Source of the DNA: UBA2386 sp046306335
GTDB taxonomy: Bacteria > Planctomycetota > UBA1135 > UBA2386
Assembly (NCBI GenBank): GCA_046306335.1
Contig: JBKDXM010000048.1
Coordinates: 1-64,000 of the forward strand
Length of the DNA: 64,000 bases
Direction of reading: 5' to 3'
The position numbers were made by a program, and so were the translations under genes. The notes under the pieces were generated by a model. The model made no database searches. It had not been told where the DNA came from and saw only the letters and a list, made by a program, of their open reading frames with translations. Within the stretch, counting starts at the first letter, position 1, and every line of letters starts with the position of its first letter. This document shows positions 33,616 to 44,500 of this stretch, in pieces.

Positions 33616-35271
33616 TCAGCCGATCGGCGTCTGCGTCGACTTGAGGTCGAGCGTCGAGTAGTCGTAGACCTCGGTCGTGACCTTCGGCGGGTGCGCGAAG
33701 TTCTCGAGCGGCGGCGGGGTCGGGGTCATCCAGTCGAGCGTGACGCCGCCCCACTGGTTCTGCATCGCCTTCTTGCCCGTCAGCAGCGACGCGAGCAGGT
33801 AGAAGACCATCAGGGCGACACCCGATCCGAGGATCATCGCGCCGACCGTCGACGCGCTGTGGTACGGCTGGAACTCGGGCACGTACGTCGCGTAGCGGCG
33901 CGGCATGCCCTGGCTGCCCATGATGAACTGCGGGATGAACGTCGCGTTGAAGCCGACGAAGATCACGAGGCAGGCGATCTTGGCCAGCGTCTCGTTGTAC
34001 ATCACGCCGAACATCTTCGGCCACCAGTGGTGCAGGCCGGCGAAGAACGCCAGCGCGATCGAGCCCATCATCACGTAGTGGAAGTGCGCGACGACGAAGT
34101 ACGTGTCGTGCAGGTGCAGGTCGACGTTGAGCGAGCCGAGGATGACGCCGGTGAGGCCGCCGATCGCGAAGATGATCAGGAACGCCAGCGTGTAGAGCAT
34201 CGGCGAGTTCAACGCGATCGAGCCCTTCCAGATCGTCGCGACCCAGCTGAACTCCTTGATCGCGGTCGGGATCGCCACGAAGAACGTCAGGAACGAGAAC
34301 GCGAACATCGCGTACGTCGACTGGCCCGACGTGAACATGTGGTGGCCCCACACGAGGAAGCTGATGATCGCGATCGCCAGCGAGCTGAACGCGATCAGCT
34401 TGTAGCCGAACAGCGGCTTGCGGCTGTGCACCGTCACCAGCTCGCTGATGATGCCGAAGGCCGGCAGCACCATGATGTAGACGGCCGGGTGGCTGTAGAA
34501 CCAGAAGAAGTGCTCGAACAGCACCGGGTCGCCGCCGAGGCGCGGATCGAAGATGCCGATGTTGTAGAGGCGCTCGAAGGCGACCAGCAGGACCGTGATG
34601 CCGAGCACCGGCGTCGCCAGCACCTGCAGCAGCGAGGTCGCGTACAGCGCCCAGACGAACAGCGGCATGCGGAACCACGTCAGGCCCGGCGCGCGCAGCT
34701 TGTGCGTCGTGACGATGAAGTTCAGGCCCGTGAAGATCGAGCTGAAGCCGAGCAGGAAGATCGCGAGGCCGATCGTGACGACGGCCTTGTTCGTGTACAG
34801 GCTGTACGGCGCGTAGAACGTCCAGCCGGTGTCGAAGCCGCCCATGACGATGGCGAGCGCCGCGAGCACCGCGCCGCTGAGCCACAGGTAGAAGCTCAGC
34901 AGGTTCAGCCGCGGCAGCGCGACGTCCTTCGCGCCGAGCATCAGCGGCAGCACCATGTTGCCCAGCGACCCGGGGATCGCCGGGATCACGAACAGGAACA
35001 CCATGAAGGCGCCGTGCAGCGTGAAGATCTGGTTGTACTGGTCGTTGCTGAACAGCATGCCGTCCGGCTGCCACAGGTGCAGGCGCACCAGCAGGGCGAA
35101 CAGGCCGCCCGCGAGGAACGCGAGGCCCGTGCCGATCAGGTACATGATGCCGATGCGCTTGTGGTCGAGCGTGCTGGCCCAGGACCAGAAGCCGCTGCTG
35201 CAGTTCAGGTAGTGCTTCGGCTGCTCGGAGTGCGACTTGTGCGCGTCGAGGACGGGAGCGTGGGTGGTCAT
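33616..35271 (-). CDS. coxA: Cytochrome c oxidase subunit I, A2 type
   Basis: 551 residues, twelve helices. It has the heme-copper core: WFYSHPAVYIMVLPAFG with the His-Tyr pair of the CuB site, HHMFTSG for two more CuB histidines, and HDTYFVVAHFHYVMMG with the heme a and a3 ligands. YSHP in place of the EHPEVY-type Glu motif identifies an A2-type oxidase, which uses a Tyr-Ser pair instead of the D-channel glutamate. The protein reduces oxygen to water and pumps protons. It is 7 bases downstream of subunit II. Confidence 0.98.
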   Translation of the reverse strand: MTTHAPVLDAHKSHSEQPKHYLNCSSGFWSWASTLDHKRIGIMYLIGTGLAFLAGGLFALLVRLHLWQPDGMLFSNDQYNQIFTLHGAFMVFLFVIPAIPGSLGNMVLPLMLGAKDVALPRLNLLSFYLWLSGAVLAALAIVMGGFDTGWTFYAPYSLYTNKAVVTIGLAIFLLGFSSIFTGLNFIVTTHKLRAPGLTWFRMPLFVWALYATSLLQVLATPVLGITVLLVAFERLYNIGIFDPRLGGDPVLFEHFFWFYSHPAVYIMVLPAFGIISELVTVHSRKPLFGYKLIAFSSLAIAIISFLVWGHHMFTSGQSTYAMFAFSFLTFFVAIPTAIKEFSWVATIWKGSIALNSPMLYTLAFLIIFAIGGLTGVILGSLNVDLHLHDTYFVVAHFHYVMMGSIALAFFAGLHHWWPKMFGVMYNETLAKIACLVIFVGFNATFIPQFIMGSQGMPRRYATYVPEFQPYHSASTVGAMILGSGVALMVFYLLASLLTGKKAMQNQWGGVTLDWMTPTPPPLENFAHPPKVTTEVYDYSTLDLKSTQTPIG

Positions 35272-35278
35272 GGGTGTC

Positions 35279-36388
35279 TCACTTGGCCAGCGTCTTCATG
35301 TACTCGATGACCGCATTGAGCTCGCGGTCGCTGAGCTTTTCGGGGCCGAAGGCGTTCATGTTGGCCTTCGTGGCGTAGTCGGCGACCAGCTTCGCCAGCG
35401 GCATGCGGATCGACTCGCGGATGTATGCCTCGTCGGCGACGACGGTCTTGGTCGCGCCGCCCTCGACGACCTGGCGCTCACGGCCGACGACCTTGTCGCC
35501 GTCCTTCCTGAACAGGCCCTTGTCGCCGGCCCAGCTCGGCGCGGCGCCACCGACGCCGTTGACCGAGTGGCAGGCCGAGCACTGCGCCTTGTAGATGCTC
35601 TCGCCGCTCGCCGCGGCCTTCGCCGGCGTGCTGTCGTCGAACGTGTACCACGGCGCCTTGGCGAACTCCTCGGCGGTGACCACGTGGACCTGGGCGTACA
35701 TCAGCGAGTGCGAGTCGCCGCAGTACTCGGCGCAGAACAGGTGGAAGTCGCCGAGTTGCGTCGGCGTGAACCACACCGTCTGGAAGCGGCCCGGGATGAC
35801 GTCGCGCTTGACGCGCATCGACGGGATGTAGAACGCGTGCAGGACGTCCTCGGACTCCAGCAGGAACTGCACCGGCTTGTTGACCTCCAGCCAGACCTCG
35901 CCGCGGCTCTTCTCCGGGTGGTTGGGGTAGGTGAACGTCCAGTTCCACTGCGCGGCGGTCGCCTTGTAGGTGTTCTGGCTGGCGGCCTGCGGCACCGTCG
36001 TCATGTCGAGGCAGCCCTTGAAGCCCCAGGCGAACATGACCATGACGATGATCAGCGGGATCACCGTCCACACGACCTCGAGGGGCGTGTTGTGGGTCGT
36101 GTTCGACGCCGCCGGCTGGTCGAAGGTCCTGCGGCGGTACTTCACCACCGAGAAGAGCAGCACGCCCAGGATCAGGACGAAGAAGAAGATGCAGACCGCG
36201 TACGTGAAGTAGAACAGCCCGTCGACGTGGTCGAACGTGCTGGCCAGCTTCGGCAGCTGACCGTATTCGTCGAGCTCGGGCGGCTTGGCGCGAGCGATCG
36301 CGTTCACGGCCTTCGCGGGGTCCTGGATCAGATGGGCGAGCACGGGGGTTTCCTCGATGCGGGGCGGGAAGCTGGTCGGGAGGATCAT
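35279..36388 (-). CDS. coxB: Cytochrome c oxidase subunit II with fused cytochrome c domain
   Basis: 369 residues from ATG 36388, which overlaps the stop of the SCO gene (ATGA). No cleaved signal is obvious. Two membrane helices (about 60-83 and 107-127) precede the cupredoxin domain. The CuA site is CAEYCGDSHSLM (about 218-229). A C-terminal cytochrome c domain with CSACH (about 269-273) and an axial-Met region near MNAFGP follows, so this is a caa3-type oxidase that carries its own electron-entry heme. That fits electron delivery from alternative complex III encoded upstream. Confidence 0.97.
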   Translation of the reverse strand: MILPTSFPPRIEETPVLAHLIQDPAKAVNAIARAKPPELDEYGQLPKLASTFDHVDGLFYFTYAVCIFFFVLILGVLLFSVVKYRRRTFDQPAASNTTHNTPLEVVWTVIPLIIVMVMFAWGFKGCLDMTTVPQAASQNTYKATAAQWNWTFTYPNHPEKSRGEVWLEVNKPVQFLLESEDVLHAFYIPSMRVKRDVIPGRFQTVWFTPTQLGDFHLFCAEYCGDSHSLMYAQVHVVTAEEFAKAPWYTFDDSTPAKAAASGESIYKAQCSACHSVNGVGGAAPSWAGDKGLFRKDGDKVVGRERQVVEGGATKTVVADEAYIRESIRMPLAKLVADYATKANMNAFGPEKLSDRELNAVIEYMKTLAK

Positions 36389-37206
36389 GCGACGGCCGCG
36401 GCGGTGTGGCGGCGTTCGCGGCGGGCCATCACCCAGATCATGGCGGCGAGCGCGACGACGGTGACGGCGCCGGCGATCCGCATGATGGTCATGGCCGTGA
36501 GGGAGTACGTGTTGGTGCGGGCGTCGAAGGTCAGGCAGTTGAGCCGGACCTGGTCCCAGAAGCCGCCGAGTGCGCCGCCGCTCGCCTCGACGATGGCGAG
36601 GCGGACGTCGCTCGGATCGAACGCCGTGTTGACGATGATGCGGCTGACCTTGCCCTCGGGCGTCAGGAACAGCAGCGACGGCGGGTGCGCGTACTGGCCG
36701 GTGGCGTCCGACCAGTAGAAGCGGAAGCCCATCTGCTCGGCGAGGCGTCTGGTGTTGGCCTCGTCGCCGACCAGAACGCGCCACGCGTCCTCGCCGCCGG
36801 TCTTGTGCAGACGCGGCAGGAAGGAGTCCTTGCGCGCCTTGGCGACCTCGGGCGTCTCCTTGGGGTCGATGGAGACGTTGAGGACCCGGTAGTGCTCGCC
36901 CGGCTGCAGGTCGACGTCGCTCAGCGCCGCGAACGCCGCGTCGAGCACCTGCCCGCACATCGCCGGGCAGCTGTAGTAGCCGAGCAGCAGCACGACCGGC
37001 TGCTTGCCCGGGAACCACTGCTTGAGCTCGAACGGATAGCCGCGCTCGTCGGTGAACCGCAGCGCCGGGTCGATCTGCGCGCCGACGACGTCGAGCTGCG
37101 CGGCCGCTTCCTCCTTGGCTTCGACGGTCCGCGACGGCGCGTGGCCCGGCCCTTGCGCAGGCAGGCTCGCGGTCGCGAACAGCAGGCTGAAGAGGATGGC
37201 GCGCAT
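36385..37206 (-). CDS. sco: SCO1/SenC copper chaperone
   Basis: 273 residues with a signal peptide (LFSLLFATASLPAQG). Thioredoxin-like SCO domain with the copper-binding CPAMC (Cys80, Cys84) and the third ligand His174 in GQYAHPPS. Unusually long C-terminus: after the SCO fold comes a membrane helix (about 245-262) and a basic Arg/His tail. SCO proteins insert copper into the CuA site of subunit II, and the gene overlaps coxB by 4 bases. Confidence 0.95.
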   Translation of the reverse strand: MRAILFSLLFATASLPAQGPGHAPSRTVEAKEEAAAQLDVVGAQIDPALRFTDERGYPFELKQWFPGKQPVVLLLGYYSCPAMCGQVLDAAFAALSDVDLQPGEHYRVLNVSIDPKETPEVAKARKDSFLPRLHKTGGEDAWRVLVGDEANTRRLAEQMGFRFYWSDATGQYAHPPSLLFLTPEGKVSRIIVNTAFDPSDVRLAIVEASGGALGGFWDQVRLNCLTFDARTNTYSLTAMTIMRIAGAVTVVALAAMIWVMARRERRHTAAAVA

Positions 37207-37222
37207 GTCGGATCGCCTCAGG

Positions 37223-37537
37223 TCACTTGCGCAGGCCGTCGACGACGGTCCCGATGTTCTTCTTGGTCGGGTTGTCGCCGTTCAGGAAGGCGCTCTCGGA
37301 CTTCACCGTCGCGTCGAGTTCCGTGTTGGGCGCGAGCGCGACCTTCTGCATGCGCTCCTCGTCGAGCACGCGCATGAAGATCGGTACCATGATCCAGAGG
37401 GAGAGGAACGTCACGATCGCGCCGCCGACGACCCAGATGGTCGCGGAGCGGGCGTCGATCTCGTTCTCGGGGTCGAGCGCGACCGCCTCGTGGGTCGCGC
37501 CCGGAGCGTGGTCGCCGTGGTGGTGGCCGTGAGCCAT
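37223..37537 (-). CDS. Small His-rich single-helix membrane protein of the ACIII-caa3 operon
   Basis: 104 residues. The N-terminus MAHGHHHGDHAPGATHEA is His-rich; one membrane helix (IWVVGGAIVTFLSLWIMVPIF) follows, then a hydrophilic C-terminal half of about 55 residues with no motif. I do not recognise a named family. Its place between actF and sco, in a tightly packed operon (16-base gaps on either side), makes it a likely accessory subunit or assembly factor of alternative complex III or the oxidase. The short C-terminal half would lie outside the membrane. Confidence 0.75.
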   Translation of the reverse strand: MAHGHHHGDHAPGATHEAVALDPENEIDARSATIWVVGGAIVTFLSLWIMVPIFMRVLDEERMQKVALAPNTELDATVKSESAFLNGDNPTKKNIGTVVDGLRK

Positions 37538-37553
37538 GTGCGTGCGCCTGGAA

Positions 37554-38837
37554 TCAGATGTTGTGGAAGTGGAGCGACTCGGCGAGCCGCGGGTCGCGGA
37601 CCGGCACCAGGTTGGTGCGGCGCACGTTCAGTAGCACGAAGCCGCCGAGCAGGGCGAGCAGGCCGACGTAGCAGCCGAAGTCGGCCCAGCCGATGGTGTG
37701 CAGGTACTCGCCGAACGCGTGCGCGAAGTCCGCGTGGGCGACTTCGCCGGCCGGCGCGGCCGCCTCGCCGTGTCCCAAGTTCGGCAGGATCAGGTACTGC
37801 ATGTCCATGCCGTGGATGACCAGCAGGAAGATGGCTCCGACGGCGAGGCCGATCGGGTTGCGCTTCACGTGCCGTGACATCAGGAACGCGAACGGGACGA
37901 AGAAGTGGCCCAGGATCAGCAGCGTGCCGACCGCGCTCCAACCGTGGTGCGCGCGGTGCGCGTACCACGCCGTCTCCTCGGGCAGGTTCGCGTACCAGAT
38001 CAGCATGTACTGGCTGAAGTTCGTGTAGGTCCAGAAGACCATGAACGCGAACAGGAACTTGCCGAGGTCGTGGAAGTGCTCGGTGGTGACCGCGTCCTTC
38101 AGGTAGCCCTTCGTGCCGAGCCAGCGCAGCAGCAGGATCGTGAAGGCGAAGAACGCCATCACGCCGCCGGCGAAGTACGTGATGCCGAAGATCGTGCTGA
38201 ACCAGTGCGGGTCCAGCGACATGATCCAGTCGAACGCCGCGAACGACGTCGACAGCGCGAACAGCAGCAGTCCGGGCGCGGCGACGCGCGCGAGGCGCAG
38301 GCTGATCGCCGGGTCGCCGCTCGCGTCCTGCTTGATCGACTGGCTGCGGAAGAACGCGGCGAGGCCGACCCAGATCGCGAAGTAGATCGCGGCGCGGGCG
38401 TAGAAGAAGTTCGCGTTCAGCCACGCGCTCTTGCCGGCCAGGACCTCGTCGCCCGCCTTCGGCTCCATCCAGTGGTGGAACAGGTCGTGCGCGCCCAGCA
38501 GCACCGGGACGAACAGCACCGCCATCAGCGGCAGCGCGCCGGCGATGTTCTCGGCGGTGCGGCGCACGACGACGCTCCAACCGGCGCGCGTGATGTGCTG
38601 CACCATCGTGAAGAACAGGGCGCCGAGGCAGATGCCCAGCACGCCCATGTAGCCGACGAGGTACGCGAAGTAGAAGTTCTTGCCGCCGACGGTGAGCCAG
38701 GCGGCGCCGACGAGGCCGGCGCCGATGGCGAGCAGCGCGAGCTGGGCCTTGGCGAGGTCGCCGTCGCGGACCTTGGCGGTGACGTTCGGCGCCAGATCGT
38801 GCAGGCTCAGGGCGCTTTGGGGTGCGTGTGCGGTCAT
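37554..38837 (-). CDS. actF: Alternative complex III integral membrane subunit ActF
   Basis: 427 residues with about ten helices. The stretches LFHHWMEPKAGD, AWLNANFFYARAAIYFA, FDWIMSLDPHWFSTIFGITY, FTYTNFSQYMLIWYANLPEE-like sequence and HGMDMQYLI are characteristic of ActF, the quinol:cytochrome c oxidoreductase subunit related to NrfD and ActC. It is thought to hold part of the membrane scaffold and a proton path. A His-rich loop (GHGEAAAPAGEVAHADFAH) sits near the C-terminus. Confidence 0.93.
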   Translation of the reverse strand: MTAHAPQSALSLHDLAPNVTAKVRDGDLAKAQLALLAIGAGLVGAAWLTVGGKNFYFAYLVGYMGVLGICLGALFFTMVQHITRAGWSVVVRRTAENIAGALPLMAVLFVPVLLGAHDLFHHWMEPKAGDEVLAGKSAWLNANFFYARAAIYFAIWVGLAAFFRSQSIKQDASGDPAISLRLARVAAPGLLLFALSTSFAAFDWIMSLDPHWFSTIFGITYFAGGVMAFFAFTILLLRWLGTKGYLKDAVTTEHFHDLGKFLFAFMVFWTYTNFSQYMLIWYANLPEETAWYAHRAHHGWSAVGTLLILGHFFVPFAFLMSRHVKRNPIGLAVGAIFLLVIHGMDMQYLILPNLGHGEAAAPAGEVAHADFAHAFGEYLHTIGWADFGCYVGLLALLGGFVLLNVRRTNLVPVRDPRLAESLHFHNI

Positions 38838-38868
38838 GTGCCGGGTCGCTGGGTTGCGGTTCGCTCGG

Positions 38869-39549
38869 TTACTTGCTCAGGGACTGCAGCGCGCGCACGT
38901 AGTGCACGATCGCCCAGCGGTCTTCCACCGACATGCGCGCGCCGTAGCCCGGCATCGTGCCCTTGCCGTTGGTGATGGTGTCGAAGTACTCGCCGTCGCT
39001 CAGGTTGGCGACGCGGTTGTCCTTGCCCTCGCCCGGCTGGAAGTGGAAGTTCGGCACCGCCGCCGGCCAGCGCCGGCCGACCAGGCCATGGCCGGTCGGG
39101 CCGTTGCCGCCGAGCCCGCTGTGGCCGTGGCAGATCGCGCAGTAGATGCCGAAGCGCTCCTTGCCGCGGTCGATCGTCGAGACCTCCTTGCCGAGGACCA
39201 TGAACTTGTGGTCGAGCGGCAGCGGGTTGCTCTTCACCCAGTTGCCGGCGGCGTCCTTCGACGACAGCGCGGCGTTCTCCAGCGAGCCCTGGGCGACGAC
39301 GATCGGGCGCACGGCCGGCTTGCCGCTCGCTTCCATGGCGACCGGATCGATCACCGGCAGGCGCGAGGCGCGGCCGTCCTTCCAGCCGTCGAAGTCCGCC
39401 GCGCCTTGCGCGCGGAGCTTCGGCTGGAAGTCCATGTCGAGCACCAGGTGCACGGGCGGGTCGGCGGAGATGCCACCGCGCATGCAGCCGGCGAACGCGG
39501 GCAGCAGCGCCAGGGCCAACAGCGAGGCCTTCGCGAGGAATCGGTTCAT
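38869..39549 (-). CDS. actE: Alternative complex III monoheme cytochrome c lipoprotein ActE
   Basis: 226 residues. Signal peptide with lipobox LPAFAGC, Cys22, so a membrane-anchored lipoprotein. One heme site CAICH (137-141) and an axial-Met segment GTMPGYG near residue 197. ActE is the monoheme cytochrome that passes electrons from the complex to the acceptor, here probably the heme of oxidase subunit II. It starts 4 bases after the actD stop. Confidence 0.94.
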   Translation of the reverse strand: MNRFLAKASLLALALLPAFAGCMRGGISADPPVHLVLDMDFQPKLRAQGAADFDGWKDGRASRLPVIDPVAMEASGKPAVRPIVVAQGSLENAALSSKDAAGNWVKSNPLPLDHKFMVLGKEVSTIDRGKERFGIYCAICHGHSGLGGNGPTGHGLVGRRWPAAVPNFHFQPGEGKDNRVANLSDGEYFDTITNGKGTMPGYGARMSVEDRWAIVHYVRALQSLSK

Positions 39550-39553
39550 CGGA

Positions 39554-40090
39554 TCAGTCCTCCACCACGGCGACGTTCTTGCCGCCGAGGCTCTCGAGGA
39601 AACGCACGGTCTGCACGCTGTCGAACTTGGGGTCGGTCGCCTCGATCGACAGGAAGAACCGGTCGTCGGTGACGCGCCAGAACGTCTTGTGGCTGAAGAT
39701 CGGGTGGTGCAGGCGCGGCAGCTTGTTGAGGCCGAACATGCCGAACACCGCCGTGATGCCCGCGAGCAGCACCATCAGCTCGAACGTGATCGGGATCGTC
39801 GTCTCCCACGCGTAGGGCGTCTTGCCGGACACCCACATCACGTAGTCGACGCCGTTCATCCACCACATCATCAGCTGCGCGAGGCAGATGCCGGTGATGC
39901 CGCCGCCCAGCACGAGCCAGCCGAGGGGGCTCGGGCCCTGCTTGAGCGCCTTGTCGAGGCCGTGCACCGGGAACGGCGTGTGCGCGTCGACGCGGGTGTA
40001 ACCCTGGGCGGTGGTCTTCTCCGCCGCCTGGTAGATGGCACGGGCCGAGTCGAACTCGGCGACGATGCCCCACTTCTGCGTGTTCGTCAT
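39554..40090 (-). CDS. actD: Alternative complex III subunit ActD (DUF3341)
   Basis: 178 residues. Starts with WGIVAEFDSARAIYQAAEKT, a ferredoxin-like cytoplasmic piece with the DAHTPFPVHGLDKAL signature of DUF3341, then two membrane helices (LGWLVLGGGITGICLAQLMMWW and ELMVLLAGITAVFGMFGLN), then FSHKTFWRVTDDRFFLSIE. ActD is a peripheral-to-membrane subunit without cofactors. It is 10 bases downstream of actC. Confidence 0.95.
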   Translation of the reverse strand: MTNTQKWGIVAEFDSARAIYQAAEKTTAQGYTRVDAHTPFPVHGLDKALKQGPSPLGWLVLGGGITGICLAQLMMWWMNGVDYVMWVSGKTPYAWETTIPITFELMVLLAGITAVFGMFGLNKLPRLHHPIFSHKTFWRVTDDRFFLSIEATDPKFDSVQTVRFLESLGGKNVAVVED

Positions 40091-40100
40091 GGCGTGGGCC

Positions 40101-41525
<1,425 letters not shown>

Positions 41526-41530
41526 CGGGG

Positions 41531-44500
41531 TCAGGCCTTCGCTTCCAGCAGTTCGGGGTTCGGGTTGCGCACGCGACCGAGGTACGTCGTGCGGGGCTTC
41601 GTGTTCAGCTCCGACAGCAGCCCGTAGTTGAGGTCCAGCTTCGCCAGCTTGGCGACGCCGCTGTTCAGGTCGAGCAGGTTGCCGAACGTGATCGCCTGCG
41701 TCGGGCAGGCCTGCGCGCACGCCGTGGTCAGTTGCACGTCGTCCTTGCCCTCGCCGACCTTCTTGTTGGTCAGCTTGGCCTGGATGCGCGCGCCGTTGAT
41801 GCGCTGCACGCAGTACGTGCACTTCTCCATCACGCCGCGGCTGCGCACGGTGACGTCCGGGTTGAACGCCATGCGCTTGGTGTCCGGCACGTTGCCGATG
41901 TAGTCCAGGTAGTTGTACCGGCGGACCTTGTACGGACAGTTGTTGCTGCAGTAGCGCGTGCCGATGCAGCGGTTGTAGACCATGTCGTTGAGGCCGTCCG
42001 GGCTGTGGACGGTCGCGGCGACCGGGCAGACCGACTCGCACGGCGCGTTCTCGCACTGCATGCACGGCACCGGCATGTGCGCGACCTGCGGGTCCTCGGC
42101 GGCGTTGAGCTTGTCCGTCGCCTTGCTGCCGAAGTAGCGGTCGGTGCGGATCCAGAACATCTCGCGGTTCCGGCGCACCTGGATCTTGCCGACCATCGGC
42201 ACGTTGTTCTCGGCGACGCAGGCGACCATGCAGGCGCTGCAGCCGGTGCAGGCGTTGAGGTCGATGACCATGCCCCACTGGTAGGGCGACTTCATCACCT
42301 CGGGGTCCTTGCGCGACGGGTCGTAGCGCTCGGTCCACAGCGACTTGTTGAGGTCCTTCTCGACCTTGCCCTGCAGCGCCGCCGCCTTGTCGAGCGGCGA
42401 CATCTTCTGCGCCCAGCGCGGCTCGGCCTCGTTGGTCGCGGCCGACGCCTCGCGCACGATCGCGCGGCCGGCCATCGTGCCCTGCTCCTGCGTCGTGACG
42501 AGGTCGTAGCGGCCCTGGCCGCGGCCGACCTGCGCGCCGCCGAGGATCCACGCGCCACCGTTGCGCAGCACGTAGGCGTTGAAGCCCGTCTCCTTGGCGA
42601 CCTTGCACGACTCGGGCAGCTTGCGGCCCCAGCCGAGGTTGATCGTCACGCTGTCGTCGGCGTGGCCCGGCACGATCCAGGCCGGGATCTGCAGCGTCGC
42701 CGGCGCGCCCTTGACCGTCGCGGTGACGGTCAGCATGTCGCCGTTCTCGACGCCGAGCTTCTGCGCCGTCGCCATGCTCAGGCAGGCGGCATTGTCCCAG
42801 CACAGCTTGGTGACGGGCTCGGGGATCTCCTGCATCCACGAGTTGTTGGCGTAGCGGCCGTCGCCCATCTTGGCGCAGGCGCGCAGCACGACCTCCATGC
42901 CGTTCGACTTCGGCAGCGCCGCGACCGCCGCGGCGATGCCCGCGGCGTTGAGCGTCGTGGCCTCGGCGGCGAACGCCGAGCCGGCGACCACGCCCTCGTG
43001 CAGCGCCTTCGGCCACCAGTTGGCCTCGAAGTCGGCCGCGCCGGTCTTGTCCTGCCAGTGCTGCTTGACGATCGCGTAGCCGTACGTCGTGTCGCGCGCG
43101 GCGACGAGGTCGGCGGGATTGCCCTCCTGGTTGATCAGCGCCAGGAACTCCAGCGCGCTGGCGCCGCCGTGCAGCGGCGCGATCAGCGGCTGCTGCAGCG
43201 AGACGGTGCCGTCGTGCGCGCAGGCGTCGCCCCAGCTCTCCAGGTCGTGCGCGATCGGGAAGTGCCAGTCGCACAGCTGCGCGGTCTCGTCCTCGTGGCT
43301 GCCGACGTGGATCGTCGTCTTCGGCTTCCTGGTCTTCAGCAGTTCGCCGAAGCCGAGGTCGGCCGGCGCGTCGTAGACCGGGTTCGCGCCGATGCAGACG
43401 AGCAGCTTGCACGCGCCCTGGCCGATCGCGGCGGCGAGCTCCTGGATCGACGGCAGGCACTTCTGGTCGAGCCCGGCCGGCGTCGCGGTGTAGGTCACCG
43501 TCTGGCCGACGGCGCCGAGCGCGCCGTTGATCGCGTGCACCAGCGCGTGCACGGCGGCCGGCTGGCGCGGGCCGCAGACGACCAGCGCGCGGCCGTTCTG
43601 CGCCTTGAGGTCCTTGGCGACGACCGGCAGCCACTTCTGGCCGTTCTTCTCGAACGCACCGGCGTCGGCGCCGGCGACCGCGGCGGCGAGCTCGCCGCCG
43701 ACGCCGAGTTCCTTCGCCAGGGCCGCGGCGATCGCGGCGACGTCGCCGGCCTTGACGCGGAAGCGGTGGTCGGCGGCGGTGCCCGTCGTCGAGTACATCG
43801 ACTCGGCGACGTACAGGCGCGACAGCTTCTTGCCCTTGGCTGGCGCGCGGCGGCCTTCCGCCCACTGCCGCGCCGAGCGCAGGTTGTTGCCGTCGACGCC
43901 GAGGAAGTCGCTGTCGAGCGACAGCACGACGTCGGCCTTGCTGAAGTCGTGCTGTGTCGCCAGCGGCTTGCCGAACGCCAGCTGCGCGCCGTCGAGCTCG
44001 TTGTCCTGGTGCAGCGCGTTCCAGAAGTGGAACTTCGCCTTCGGGAAGCTGCCCGACTTCATGCGCGCGATCGTCGCCAGCAGCGACGGCGACGAGGTCG
44101 GCGCCAGCAGGACGTGCAGGCCTTCGCCCTGCGCGTTGACGAGCCCCTTGTACTCGTCGCCCTGCGTCCACTTGTCGAACTCGGCCCAGATGTCCGGCTC
44201 GGCGTGCGCATGGCCGTGGCCATGGTCGTCGTGCGCGTCGTGCGCGTGGCTCATCGGCCCGCGCGCCTTGCGGCTGCGACCGACGTCGTACAGCTGGATC
44301 AGTTCGGCCTGCAGCTGCAGGTCGGAGCCGCCGAGGCTGCTCGGGTGCGCCGGGTTGCCCTCGATCTTCGTCGGCCGGCCGTCGTTGCTCTTCACCAGCA
44401 CGCCGATGCCGCGGCCGCCGCGGAACAGCGTCGTGGCGTAGAAGTGCGGCACGCCGGGCGTGTAGCCGCCGGGGCGCTTGTTGAACGGCAGGATCTTGGT

